Positions 47,422 to 56,044 of a stretch of DNA of 64,000 nucleotides are shown here, piece by piece (the stretch's first letter is position 1; each line of letters opens with the position of its first letter). This stretch comes from Prevotella sp. Its GTDB lineage: Bacteria; Bacteroidota; Bacteroidia; Bacteroidales; Bacteroidaceae. Location: assembly GCA_022771625.1 (NCBI GenBank), contig JALFCW010000120.1:34891-98890 (forward strand). The letters are read 5' to 3'. The position numbers were made by a program, and so were the translations under genes. The notes under the pieces are model-generated. The model was not told where the DNA came from and did not search any database. It worked only from the letters and a program-made list of their open reading frames with translations.

Positions 47422-47492
47422 CAAAATTACGAATAATTATCAAATAAGGAACCCTAAATAATGATTTTTACCCATTACTTTTTGATAAACAC
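47422..47492 (-). promoter_or_regulatory. Promoter of the PL11 fusion gene with operator (site E)
   Basis: The minus-strand -7 box TAATTTTG is at 47422-47429. Half-sites AAATAATGATTTTTACCC and ACTTTTTGATAAACAC on the plus strand are 21 bp apart (G at 47463 and 47484), the first 26 bp beyond the -7 box. No -33 CAAA is present. Confidence 0.72.
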
Positions 47493-47549
47493 TATATTTA
47501 TCGCAAGCGTCCACCCTGTTTTAGAAGAAAAAAATTGCATAAAAATACA

Positions 47550-47618
47550 GTTTTATCAAAAATTATGGTTTTATTATCAAATTTCCGCGTGTTCTTTATA
47601 TATTTACTCATAATTTTG
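47550..47618 (+). promoter_or_regulatory. araC promoter with operator (site F), probable autoregulation
   Basis: TAATTTTG at 47611-47618. Half-sites TTTTATCAAAAATTATGG (C at 47557) and TTATTATCAAATTTCC (C at 47578) are 21 bp apart, and the proximal one ends 25 bp before the -7 box. The layout is the same as sites A-E but in plus orientation, matching the direction of this gene. Confidence 0.72.
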
Positions 47619-47660
47619 CGCCAAAAATCTAATTAATGTAATTATTGACATAAAATTGTT

Positions 47661-48539
47661 ATGCAAAAAAGCAAATACTTGTTGGCATCCGAGAGAGATG
47701 CGGAATGGGGGCTTACAATCAGTACAGTGGGCTATGAAAAGATAGATCCATGGGAACCCTACCCCACAAAAGGTCATGCATACGGCTATTTCTTTAATAC
47801 AAACAAAGGTAGGGTTTTGGATGAATACCAGATACTATACCAGTCGGAGGGAGAGGGTGTGTTTGAATCGACTCACCAAAAGGAGATACGCGTAAAAGCA
47901 GGAGACATTTTTCTACTCTTCCCCGGCGAATGGCATACCTACAGACCTCTCTCCAACAAGGGTTGGACTTCCTATTGGATAGGATTCAAGGGAAAGAATA
48001 TCGACGACAGAGTGAAAGCGGGATTCCTTTCGCCCGAAAAGCCTATATACCATGTAGGATTCAGCACCGACATCATCGCCATCTTCGACAAGGCACTGAA
48101 TATCGCCGACAACGAATACCCGTATTACCAGCAGACTCTGGCGGGGATGGTGAACTACTTGATTGGAATGATGTATTCTCTTGAAAGAAATCTTGAACTT
48201 AACAAGAATTCGCAGCAGGTAGATATCATAGGCAAAGCCAAGATAATGATTAGGGAATCGCTTGAGACTTGCCTTACTATACAGGAAATCGCTAGGACTC
48301 TCGGAGTAAGCTACTCGAGCTTCAGAAAATTATTTAAAGAGCACACCGGAATAGCACCGGCAATGTATCAGCACAACCTTCGCCTGCAACTTGCCAAGGA
48401 ACTGCTGACATCTACCGACGAAAGTATAAAGGAGATTGCATACAGGCTGAACTTTGGCTCGCCCGACTATTTTTCATCCAAATTCAAGGCCAAGACGGGA
48501 ATGAAACCTTCCGACTACAGAACTGCGAACAAGGAATAG
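47661..48539 (+). CDS. AraC-family transcriptional regulator, candidate PUL activator
   Basis: 292 residues. The N-terminal cupin-like sensor (residues about 15-110: YQILYQSEGEGVFES, VKAGDIFLLFPGEWHTYRP) precedes a double helix-turn-helix (about 195-285: LTIQEIARTLGVSYSSFRKL; SIKEIAYRLNFGSPDYFSSK, FKAKTGMKPSDYR). This is the RhaS/MelR-like layout, with a sugar such as rhamnose the likely effector. AraC activators commonly bind direct repeats next to the -35 region, which is what sites A-F show. The gene is divergent from the PL11 fusion, 37 bp upstream of an aldo/keto reductase gene, and carries a copy of the site at its own promoter. No hybrid two-component sensor is present in the window. 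Confidence 0.9.
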   Translation: MQKSKYLLASERDAEWGLTISTVGYEKIDPWEPYPTKGHAYGYFFNTNKGRVLDEYQILYQSEGEGVFESTHQKEIRVKAGDIFLLFPGEWHTYRPLSNKGWTSYWIGFKGKNIDDRVKAGFLSPEKPIYHVGFSTDIIAIFDKALNIADNEYPYYQQTLAGMVNYLIGMMYSLERNLELNKNSQQVDIIGKAKIMIRESLETCLTIQEIARTLGVSYSSFRKLFKEHTGIAPAMYQHNLRLQLAKELLTSTDESIKEIAYRLNFGSPDYFSSKFKAKTGMKPSDYRTANKE

Positions 48540-48576
48540 AAGAGAAAATGCGAAAATAAATAAAAAGATATATTTT

Positions 48577-49548
48577 ATGACTGAGGAGATTTATAAAGCG
48601 GACAGTTGTCGATACGACAATGGGATGAAATACAGGCGTTGCGGTCGCAGTGGTGTGATGTTGCCCGAGGTGAGCCTTGGCTTTTGGCATAACTTCGGTG
48701 CTATAGATCCCTTGCAGCGCAGTCGCGACATCATGCGATATGCCTTCGACCACGGAGTGACTCACTTTGACCTTGCCAACAACTACGGTCCTCCTTACGG
48801 CAGTGCGGAGGAAACATTCGGCAAGTTGATGAAGGATGACTTCCTACCCTATCGCGACGAGATGTTTATCAGCACCAAGGCGGGATATGACATGTGGCCT
48901 GGCCCCTACGGCAACTGGGGCTCGCGCAAGTATCTCATGGCAAGTCTCGACCAGAGTCTTAAGCGCATGAACCTCAATTATGTTGACTTGTTCTACAGTC
49001 ACCGTTATGACCCAGAGACACCACTTGAGGAGACTCTGCAGGCGATGGTGGATATAGTGAAGCGCGGCAAGGCTCTCTATCTTGGCATCTCTCGCTGGCC
49101 GCTCGAAGCCACACGGTTCGCCATCGACTATCTTGCCGCACGCGACACACCTCTACTTATATATCAGGGACGACTGAACATGCTCGACCGCGCACCGATC
49201 GACGAGGGCATCATCGACCTATGCAATGAGAGTGGCGTTGGCTTCATCTCATTCTCGCCTCTTGCCCAGGGACTGCTCACCAACCGCTATCTCAATGGCA
49301 TTCCCGAGGACAGCCGTATGTCGAAGGAGAAATTCCTAAAAAAATCGATGCTCACCGAGGAGCTCCTCGACCAGCTACGCCAATGGAACACGGAGGCGCA
49401 ATCCTCGAGAATGACTCTTGCAGAGAAGGCTCTCAAGTGGATTCTCGACACGCGAGGAGTTACATCCGTGCTCATCGGGGCGAGTAGCGTGGCACAGTTG
49501 CAGACCAATCTCGGGGTGATAGAAAAACAGGAAAGTACTCATTCCTGA
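48577..49548 (+). CDS. Aldo/keto reductase, YghZ-like
   Basis: 323 residues, cytoplasmic, NADPH-type (beta/alpha)8 barrel. Catalytic tetrad residues are visible: Asp and Tyr in FDLANNYGPPYG, Lys in MFISTKAGYD and His in LFYSHRYD; the cofactor end is VTSVLIGASSVAQLQTNL. YghZ-type enzymes reduce L-glyceraldehyde-3-phosphate or small aldehydes. It probably shares a transcript with araC, so a role with the lactaldehyde made in rhamnose catabolism is plausible but unproven. Its stop is 5 bp from the convergent DUF418 gene. Confidence 0.92.
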   Translation: MTEEIYKADSCRYDNGMKYRRCGRSGVMLPEVSLGFWHNFGAIDPLQRSRDIMRYAFDHGVTHFDLANNYGPPYGSAEETFGKLMKDDFLPYRDEMFISTKAGYDMWPGPYGNWGSRKYLMASLDQSLKRMNLNYVDLFYSHRYDPETPLEETLQAMVDIVKRGKALYLGISRWPLEATRFAIDYLAARDTPLLIYQGRLNMLDRAPIDEGIIDLCNESGVGFISFSPLAQGLLTNRYLNGIPEDSRMSKEKFLKKSMLTEELLDQLRQWNTEAQSSRMTLAEKALKWILDTRGVTSVLIGASSVAQLQTNLGVIEKQESTHS

Positions 49549-49553
49549 TTAAT

Positions 49554-50744
49554 TTAGGAATTTTGCCGCGTCAACAAATAAGCCTTCTTGCTGAGAGAAA
49601 CATGCGTTGCCCTCGCCCAAAGTTCCTCTAATGGCCCTCGGCGGAATCTGCTTGTCCAGAAACGGCAGAAGTAATAGAGGCAGATGCAGAACAAGATGCC
49701 AAGAACGAAACTCATTCTATGGTGGCTGACCGTATAAAGACCAAGTCCCCAATTATAGAAGAGGAAACCGCCGATGATGCTCTGCAGGAGATAGTCGGTA
49801 AGACTCATCTTGCCTATGCACTCTAGGTGCGAGATGGCTTTACGCATCCGTGTGGTGTAATATAGCAGTGTGATGCCGCCAACATAGAATAGCATCATAG
49901 AGAAATTGCGCCAAGCAGTGAGTTGAATTTCTAGACTCTTGCCAATACAAACCGGCAATTCGTCAATAGATATGGTGAGTAGCAGCACTTGTGTTACAGC
50001 AAATACCAACAAGGCAACCATCATCGCCTTCTTCCAAAAACCGAGATTGTCAGCCTCGTTGATAAAGAGGCGTTTGCGTCCCAACAGCATACCTACGACA
50101 AATAGCATAAGAGTCTGAGTGAGGCGACCATTTTCTATTGCCCAACCGAAATTGATAGGCAGACCCGTAGTCACACCTGCCTTTGCCACATCGAGGAAAG
50201 AGCCATTGGCACATGCCTCATAGCACACTCCCCACAAATGTCCATAACCAAGATCCATCGGATTTGCATCAGGAACAATGATACCCTTTATGATATAATA
50301 GATCTCTATGGGTTGCAGAAACAGTATGGCAGCCACCACAATCAGCACCTTGTCGGAAGCCTTGACCAAAGGTATTAACAACAGTCCGAGAACGGCATAG
50401 GTGCAAAGTATGTCACCATTAAAGAACACAAGGTCGAGCATTCCCCAACCGAAAAGTAACAGCATACGCCATGCAAAGCGCAAGCGGAAGTCCTCACCAA
50501 GTTTTTCCGCATTATGGTGCTGGATATAGCAACTCAATCCAAACAACAATGCGAAGATAGCATACATCTTGCTCGCTCCAATGTAGAACACAGTATCCCA
50601 CAATCCCTGGTCAAAAGCCGTTGGTTCGGGGAAGGCATAGAAATTCAGGTGTTCGAGGAAGTGTATGATAATTATGCCTACCACGGCAAATCCTCGAAGA
50701 CTGTCAACAACATTAATACGCTGTTGTTTGATGTTTTGTTCCAT
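49554..50744 (-). CDS. DUF418-family integral membrane protein
   Basis: 396 residues. The start RINVVDSLRGFAVVGIIIIHF is the YeiB/DUF418 signature, followed by about nine or ten hydrophobic segments and the C-terminal DUF418 part (GKMSLTDYLLQSIIGGFLFY, GPLEELWARATHVSLSK). It is predicted to lie in the inner membrane; the molecular role of the family is unknown, although it shares features with membrane acyltransferases. It follows the second araC by 12 bp and may be co-transcribed with it. Confidence 0.9.
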   Translation of the reverse strand: MEQNIKQQRINVVDSLRGFAVVGIIIIHFLEHLNFYAFPEPTAFDQGLWDTVFYIGASKMYAIFALLFGLSCYIQHHNAEKLGEDFRLRFAWRMLLLFGWGMLDLVFFNGDILCTYAVLGLLLIPLVKASDKVLIVVAAILFLQPIEIYYIIKGIIVPDANPMDLGYGHLWGVCYEACANGSFLDVAKAGVTTGLPINFGWAIENGRLTQTLMLFVVGMLLGRKRLFINEADNLGFWKKAMMVALLVFAVTQVLLLTISIDELPVCIGKSLEIQLTAWRNFSMMLFYVGGITLLYYTTRMRKAISHLECIGKMSLTDYLLQSIIGGFLFYNWGLGLYTVSHHRMSFVLGILFCICLYYFCRFWTSRFRRGPLEELWARATHVSLSKKAYLLTRQNS

Positions 50745-50756
50745 TGAATTATATTT

Positions 50757-51641
50757 TTATTGTTCATCCTTTCCCTCCGCCAAACGGTAGTTCTTGGGCG
50801 AACGACCCGTCTGCTTCTTAAAGAAGGTGCCGAAGGCGGAGGCATTGGGGAAATGGAGTTCGTCGGAGATTTCCTGTATGGTCTTGCTCGTGCTCGTCAT
50901 GAGGAAGATGGCACGACGGATGATTGCCTTGAAGACAAGATCCTGGACGGTATAACCGCAAATGCCCTTAACCATGGATGAGAGATATTTGGGAGAGAGA
51001 CACAAGCGGTCGGCATAGAACGCCACACTGCGCTCCTTATGATAGTGCTCGCTTATTAGCGATATTAATCTCACGAAGATGTCAATCTTATGACCCGAGG
51101 CCTCACCACCTTGCACCACCTTGCGGTTGAATATAGAACATAGCCGATATGTGAGACTGAGCATGAGGAGTTTGCGCTCATGAGAGTCGAACATTGTAGT
51201 TTCCTCATAACTTGAGCATGGCAGCAATTGCACATAGTCGGCTATGGCGTATTCCTCGCCAGTAGCCAAGATGCTGAACGGACGGGGATTGAGAGTGGAA
51301 TAAAGACGCATCATCATCACCGTATTACCTAGTATGTCACGGATAGGGCCTATACGATAGAATAGCAGATAATACTTGAGATTATCCGATGCCACCTTAA
51401 TTTGAAAATGCACATTCTCGGTGAGAAAAATTGTTTCGCCCGCCTTGACTACCCCTTGCTCTTCATTTACCTCAAAAATGAAAGAACCGTCAACACATAC
51501 GATAATACCGACATAATCCACGAGAAATGAAGACATAATCGACTGGGGAAATACCTTGAGTGGTCCTTCCGAACTGCATATATCAAGACGGTTATCGAGC
51601 GCGTCTTCGAGTACTGCCAATCTCTTTGCTTCTGGTTCCAT
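50757..51641 (-). CDS. AraC-family transcriptional regulator (second)
   Basis: I start at ATG 51641 (MEPEAKRLAVLEDALDNRLD, 294 aa): the stretch upstream contains a -7-like TATCTTCG (51669-51676) and reads like intergenic DNA, while the tracked start at 51752 is a GTG. The N-terminal part is a cupin-like sensor (GIIVCVDGSFIFEVNEEQGV, KAGETIFLTENVHFQIKV) and the C-terminal about 100 residues are an AraC double HTH (VAFYADRLCLSPKYLSSMVK; TIQEISDELHFPNASAFGTF, FKKQTGRSPKNYR). It lies just downstream of the efflux operon and is a candidate regulator of it. Confidence 0.85.
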   Translation of the reverse strand: MEPEAKRLAVLEDALDNRLDICSSEGPLKVFPQSIMSSFLVDYVGIIVCVDGSFIFEVNEEQGVVKAGETIFLTENVHFQIKVASDNLKYYLLFYRIGPIRDILGNTVMMMRLYSTLNPRPFSILATGEEYAIADYVQLLPCSSYEETTMFDSHERKLLMLSLTYRLCSIFNRKVVQGGEASGHKIDIFVRLISLISEHYHKERSVAFYADRLCLSPKYLSSMVKGICGYTVQDLVFKAIIRRAIFLMTSTSKTIQEISDELHFPNASAFGTFFKKQTGRSPKNYRLAEGKDEQ

Positions 51642-51758
51642 AATGTGGGTAATATACGAATAACGCTGCGAAGATACAACTTTTTTCGCAATTACCACAC
51701 TATTTTTCTCTTTTTTGTGCATTTTCTTGTCTAATATTGAACACAGAGGCACAAAATA

Positions 51759-53429
51759 TCACCTGAACCTAAACTTTACATCCCTCGGTATGCGCTCCCA
51801 ATCCTGAAGTTTGCGCTTGGGCCATGGTACAAAGAGAATGATTCCTGCACAAATGATACATCCATAAAACGTCCATCCCGCCATCTCCTTGATGGTAGTG
51901 AGAGTAGCCTGAACCGTCACCTTGCCCTTCAATTGCAATGCAGCCATCTGCTGGGCCTCGGCATCGGTCTTTCCTTGCATCTTCATGCCTTGCACCGTCA
52001 TGTCGTAGGTCTTTGCCGTCTCTGCATCCATACGGTCGAAGTCCTGGGCATAACGAGTGACATAATACTGCTGTCGATGTTGCAACACATTACTATAGAG
52101 CGCACTACCTATACCCGGTCCGATAATCATACGCACAGTGAGCATGATGCACACCCATGTTGACATCAGCTTATATGGCATACGCTGGTTGGCATAAACA
52201 GCGGTACATGCGTAGAGCAACATCATTCCCGCCGCACGGATGATGATAGGCCATTTCATTCGCTCCATCATTCCCGCAGTCTGCACCTCAAAGTACATAT
52301 ACACGGCAGAGAGTCCGATGAAGATAAATCCCCAAAAGAAGAGCCACTTGAAATGAATCTTCTTGGAACTGCAGAAGATAGCCATGACAAGTCCTATGAA
52401 ATATCCCAGCAGAACCCAGTTGCCCACCTCGGCAATCTGAAGGTTGTCCATCTTCATACCCACACTCATAAACACATTGACGAACATTGCACTGGAGTTG
52501 AATATCATGAGTCCGAGGAAGAGAAGAATACCGCCCTGGATGCTGCGCGACTTCAATGCCGTGATGAGGAAATAGGCCGAACGACGTGTCCTTTCGAGGA
52601 ATATGAACAGGAGCACTGACACAATACATATCAACGTAGCCAACTGTATTCGCTGGTCGTCATACCAATCGAGCACCTTGCCATATACCATTATATATAT
52701 AAAGGAGAGGCATGCGATAGAAAAGACCGTGAAATCCCCAAACTTGGAGAAGTTGATAGGAATACGGTTGTTGGGGAAGGGATTATATGGCATCGTGAGC
52801 CATACGATGATCACAGCCACTCCCAACACGGCAATCATGGCATAATAGACATACTGCCATTCGTAGTTATATGCAAACCATGCTGTGAGCCATGTACCTA
52901 TCTGACCAAGCACCATGAAGAAGTAATAGATAATTGGCATTGACGCCGTCTTCTCATAGTCGAGTTTGTCCCATCCCTCCTCGGTGGTAGGTTCGTTGCC
53001 TGGAGTGAGATTATGGGTAGCCTCGATGTGGAAACCGTAGGTGATGAGCGTAAAGAGGTTGCACATCAACAAAGCCTGACGCACGAATCCCATCACGAGC
53101 GAACACAGGGCAAGGACATACACACTGTCGGTGCGGGCACATACGAAGCTCAGCACAATGAGTATGCCGAATCCCCACATGAGCATTATCTTCTCGCGAC
53201 GAATGCATACGAGGTCGTAGAAGAATGGCGAGAAAGCCGCCATACCCACCGACGTGGCAAAGCCAACAAAGGATATATGTTCCGAAATGATGCCCAAACC
53301 ACCAACCATCTCACTGCTGTTGGCGGAATAGACACCACCAACTGTCATTATAGGTATGAATAGGAAAATCAGAAAGATGATTCCCAATGGTTTAGGCACC
53401 CAATCGTAGAACGGGAAATTTTTATTCAC
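51759..53429 (-). CDS. MFS drug-efflux permease, EmrB/DHA2-like
   Basis: 556 residues with about 14 hydrophobic helices and the loop FVRQALLMCNLFTL of a major-facilitator permease. A long loop (HLTPGNEPTTEEGWDKLDYE...) and a loop near the C-terminus (QHRQQYYVTRYAQDFDRMDA...) are typical of the DHA2 group. It is the last gene of a TolC-HlyD-MFS operon, 16 bp after the adaptor. It would expel toxic compounds across both membranes with its partners; the substrate is unknown. Confidence 0.88.
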   Translation of the reverse strand: MNKNFPFYDWVPKPLGIIFLIFLFIPIMTVGGVYSANSSEMVGGLGIISEHISFVGFATSVGMAAFSPFFYDLVCIRREKIMLMWGFGILIVLSFVCARTDSVYVLALCSLVMGFVRQALLMCNLFTLITYGFHIEATHNLTPGNEPTTEEGWDKLDYEKTASMPIIYYFFMVLGQIGTWLTAWFAYNYEWQYVYYAMIAVLGVAVIIVWLTMPYNPFPNNRIPINFSKFGDFTVFSIACLSFIYIMVYGKVLDWYDDQRIQLATLICIVSVLLFIFLERTRRSAYFLITALKSRSIQGGILLFLGLMIFNSSAMFVNVFMSVGMKMDNLQIAEVGNWVLLGYFIGLVMAIFCSSKKIHFKWLFFWGFIFIGLSAVYMYFEVQTAGMMERMKWPIIIRAAGMMLLYACTAVYANQRMPYKLMSTWVCIMLTVRMIIGPGIGSALYSNVLQHRQQYYVTRYAQDFDRMDAETAKTYDMTVQGMKMQGKTDAEAQQMAALQLKGKVTVQATLTTIKEMAGWTFYGCIICAGIILFVPWPKRKLQDWERIPRDVKFRFR

Positions 53430-53445
53430 AACGATACAATTTAAA

Positions 53446-54561
53446 TTATTTCACTTCAGCCTTCACAATCACCATCATACCAGCTGCCAGGCGGTCGTTA
53501 TCCTCCTTGCTGAGGTTGGTGAAGTCGATGCGCACTGGTACGCGTTGTTGTATCTTTACGAAGTTTCCTGCAGAGTTGTCGGTAGGAGTAAGCGAGAACT
53601 TAGAACCTGTAGCTCCAGATATTGCTGTAACCTTGCCGGTAAACTCCTTGTCGCTGATGGCATCAACAGTCATGCGTACTTTCTGGCCAATATAGAGATT
53701 CTCCACCTGTGTTTCCTTGTAGTTGGCAATCACCCACTTCTGTGTCTCAGGAATGATATATGTGATCGTCTGTCCGGCATTAACCATCTGTCCCTCTTCG
53801 AGAGAACGGCGACCCAACTTGCCGTCGCACGGAGCTACAACCACACAATAAGAGAGATTGAGCTTTGCCATCTCCAAGGCAGCAGTGGCACGCTCAATGG
53901 CTGCGGCAGTGTTGCCCTTGCGAGTTTGCACTTCATTGACTCCCGAGAGGGCGGCCTTCTTCTGTTTGAGGGTAGCGTCGAGCTTCTTCTTTGTAGCCTT
54001 GTATTCTGTCTCATACTGTTCGAGCTGGATAGGTGTTGCAGCATCACGCGCCACGAGGTTGCGATAGCGCTCCACATCCTTGGCCAATTTGCTAAGACGA
54101 ATCTCTATCTCTGATATTGACGCATCATACACCGAAGCCGTAGTCTCGGTGGTGTTGAGTGTGGCATTGATAACATTGGCACCAGCCTGTGCATCCTTCA
54201 ATGCAGCCTCTGCCTCCATTACACGTATGCGATATTCACGATCGTCGAGTATGAGCAGGGTATCTCCCTTCTTGACGTTCTGATGCTCTTGGAAGCAAAT
54301 CTTCTTGATATATCCCGAAGCACGCAGATTGACCGGTGAGAGATACTGCTCAACCTGAGCATCATTACTAGACTCATTCGACCTGTAGTCGATGAACATG
54401 CATACCACCTCATATACACCCCACGCGATGAGTGCAAGTCCGATGAGACTTACTATCATCTGACGCACCTTCTGTTTCTTCAATTGTTCAGCTGTCTTCT
54501 CGTGGCTTTCAGACACTGTCGTTTCCTGGCTTTCCACAGCCTTGTTTTCCTTATTTTCCAT
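53446..54561 (-). CDS. HlyD/EmrA-family efflux adaptor
   Basis: 371 residues: a cytoplasmic N-tail, one transmembrane helix (MIVSLIGLALIAWGVYEVVC), a lipoyl/barrel-sandwich half (LRASGYIKKICFQEHQNVKK), a coiled-coil hairpin (about 110-225), the second half (VVAPCDGKLGRRSLEEGQMV) and a beta barrel. It bridges the MFS pump and TolC. It lies between those genes with short gaps (16 and 42 bp). Confidence 0.92.
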   Translation of the reverse strand: MENKENKAVESQETTVSESHEKTAEQLKKQKVRQMIVSLIGLALIAWGVYEVVCMFIDYRSNESSNDAQVEQYLSPVNLRASGYIKKICFQEHQNVKKGDTLLILDDREYRIRVMEAEAALKDAQAGANVINATLNTTETTASVYDASISEIEIRLSKLAKDVERYRNLVARDAATPIQLEQYETEYKATKKKLDATLKQKKAALSGVNEVQTRKGNTAAAIERATAALEMAKLNLSYCVVVAPCDGKLGRRSLEEGQMVNAGQTITYIIPETQKWVIANYKETQVENLYIGQKVRMTVDAISDKEFTGKVTAISGATGSKFSLTPTDNSAGNFVKIQQRVPVRIDFTNLSKEDNDRLAAGMMVIVKAEVK

Positions 54562-54603
54562 TATCGTATTATATTTTCAATTTATGTTTCGCATAATAAA
54601 ATC

Positions 54604-55929
54604 CTAATTTTCCACAAGGGAATTAAGTCCGCCCGTGAGTTTGAGTACGGCGAGATTCGATACCTCGTAGTTGTAATGAGCGGTGAGATAGTTGTTCTGT
54701 GCCTCCGACATGCTCATCTCATCCTGCAATACCTCTACCATCGAGGTAACACCCTCACGATAGCGATCCATAGTCACCTTATATATATCCTCGGCAAGAC
54801 GGTAGTTGTCGCGCTGTTTGCGGTAGTTTCGCTCGTTGTTCAGTTGGTCGTTCACTGCATTCGAGTATTGCGTCTGCAAGTTCTTCAGCGTGTTCTCGTA
54901 TGCAATGCGCGCATTGTCGGCATCAATCTTGGCCTTGCGAATCTTGGATCGCTTCTCAAACCCGTCGAAGACAGGTACTCGAAGGGAAATACCGAGACCA
55001 TTGGAGTCATACCAATGATTGCTCTCTCCCGAATGAAACCAGTTCTTAAACTTATCTGTATATGCCGAGAAACTGAAGTTGCCAGTGAGGGCAATAGTAG
55101 GCAGATAGGCATCCTTGGCCAGTTTCACCTGTTGTTCAGTGAGTTTCTCCTGGGTGCGCATGAGTTGCAATTCATATAGATTGGCGTTAAGTCCCGACTG
55201 TGTCGCCATATTAATATCATCCACATGCTTCACCTCAACAAGAATCTCCTCGTCGGCAGGATAGTCCATGACATATTTGAGCATGTTATATTGCTCGCGA
55301 AGCATTGCCTTGGCATTTGCGAGCGACACGTCGGTACTCTCTATCCTGACATTGATACGCTTTAGGTCAACCCCCAAAGCCATCTGATTGTCATAGAATG
55401 CCTGGGCGAATTTTTTCAGTTCCTCAAATCTCTTGAGGTTATCTCCAATAATGGCTATCTGCTCGGTAGTATTCTGAATGAGATAGTAGAGTTTGGCTAT
55501 CTGCATGATAATGTCCTCACGAGCCTTCTCATAGGACAATTGGTTGAGATTGTCAAGGGTCTTTGCAATCTCTACGGCAGTAAGGGCCGTCTGACTATAG
55601 AGCGGCATCTGCAACTGCAGACTAGCCGACGAGTTATACTGCAAGGTCTTTGTCACGTTGTACAACTTACCGTATGCCGTACCATCGGTAACTGATACTG
55701 GAGGAGTAAAGTTGTCATTGAATCCTGCCGCGAAGTTAATCTGCGGCAGCAACCTTGCACGGTTCTCACTGATGTTGTGCTTGCCCTTAGTCACCTCGTT
55801 GCGACTTGACTTGAGCGAGAGATTATTCTCGATGCCTATCTTCAAGCAATCCTTGAGCGACAATACCTTTTGGGCACTTGCTGATGACATTGTCAGGAGC
55901 AAGGAAAAAGTGAACAGTAATTTCTTCAT
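54604..55929 (-). CDS. TolC-family outer-membrane efflux protein
   Basis: 441 residues with signal peptide MKKLLFTFSLLLTMSSASA, then two repeats of the long-helix TolC pattern (ENNLSLKSSRNEVTKGKHNI and LTEQQVKLAKDAYLPTIALT, with YREGVTSMVEVLQDEMSMSE near the end). It forms the outer-membrane channel of the tripartite pump and is the first gene of the operon. Confidence 0.93.
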   Translation of the reverse strand: MKKLLFTFSLLLTMSSASAQKVLSLKDCLKIGIENNLSLKSSRNEVTKGKHNISENRARLLPQINFAAGFNDNFTPPVSVTDGTAYGKLYNVTKTLQYNSSASLQLQMPLYSQTALTAVEIAKTLDNLNQLSYEKAREDIIMQIAKLYYLIQNTTEQIAIIGDNLKRFEELKKFAQAFYDNQMALGVDLKRINVRIESTDVSLANAKAMLREQYNMLKYVMDYPADEEILVEVKHVDDINMATQSGLNANLYELQLMRTQEKLTEQQVKLAKDAYLPTIALTGNFSFSAYTDKFKNWFHSGESNHWYDSNGLGISLRVPVFDGFEKRSKIRKAKIDADNARIAYENTLKNLQTQYSNAVNDQLNNERNYRKQRDNYRLAEDIYKVTMDRYREGVTSMVEVLQDEMSMSEAQNNYLTAHYNYEVSNLAVLKLTGGLNSLVEN

Positions 55930-55955
55930 TCTTTGCTAACGTCTAAATTCGGCTG

Positions 55956-56013
55956 CAAAGGTACTACTTTTAGTTTGAATACTACTATTCACATATAAAT
56001 TGAATATGTTCAA
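55956..56013 (-). promoter_or_regulatory. Efflux operon promoter with upstream palindrome
   Basis: The minus-strand -7 box TACCTTTG is at 55956-55963 with no -33 CAAA. A 14-bp perfect palindrome TTGAATATGTTCAA lies at 56000-56013, a possible operator. Confidence 0.55.
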
Positions 56014-56044
56014 AAAGTCGGTTTTATTTTAAAACGATAAATAT

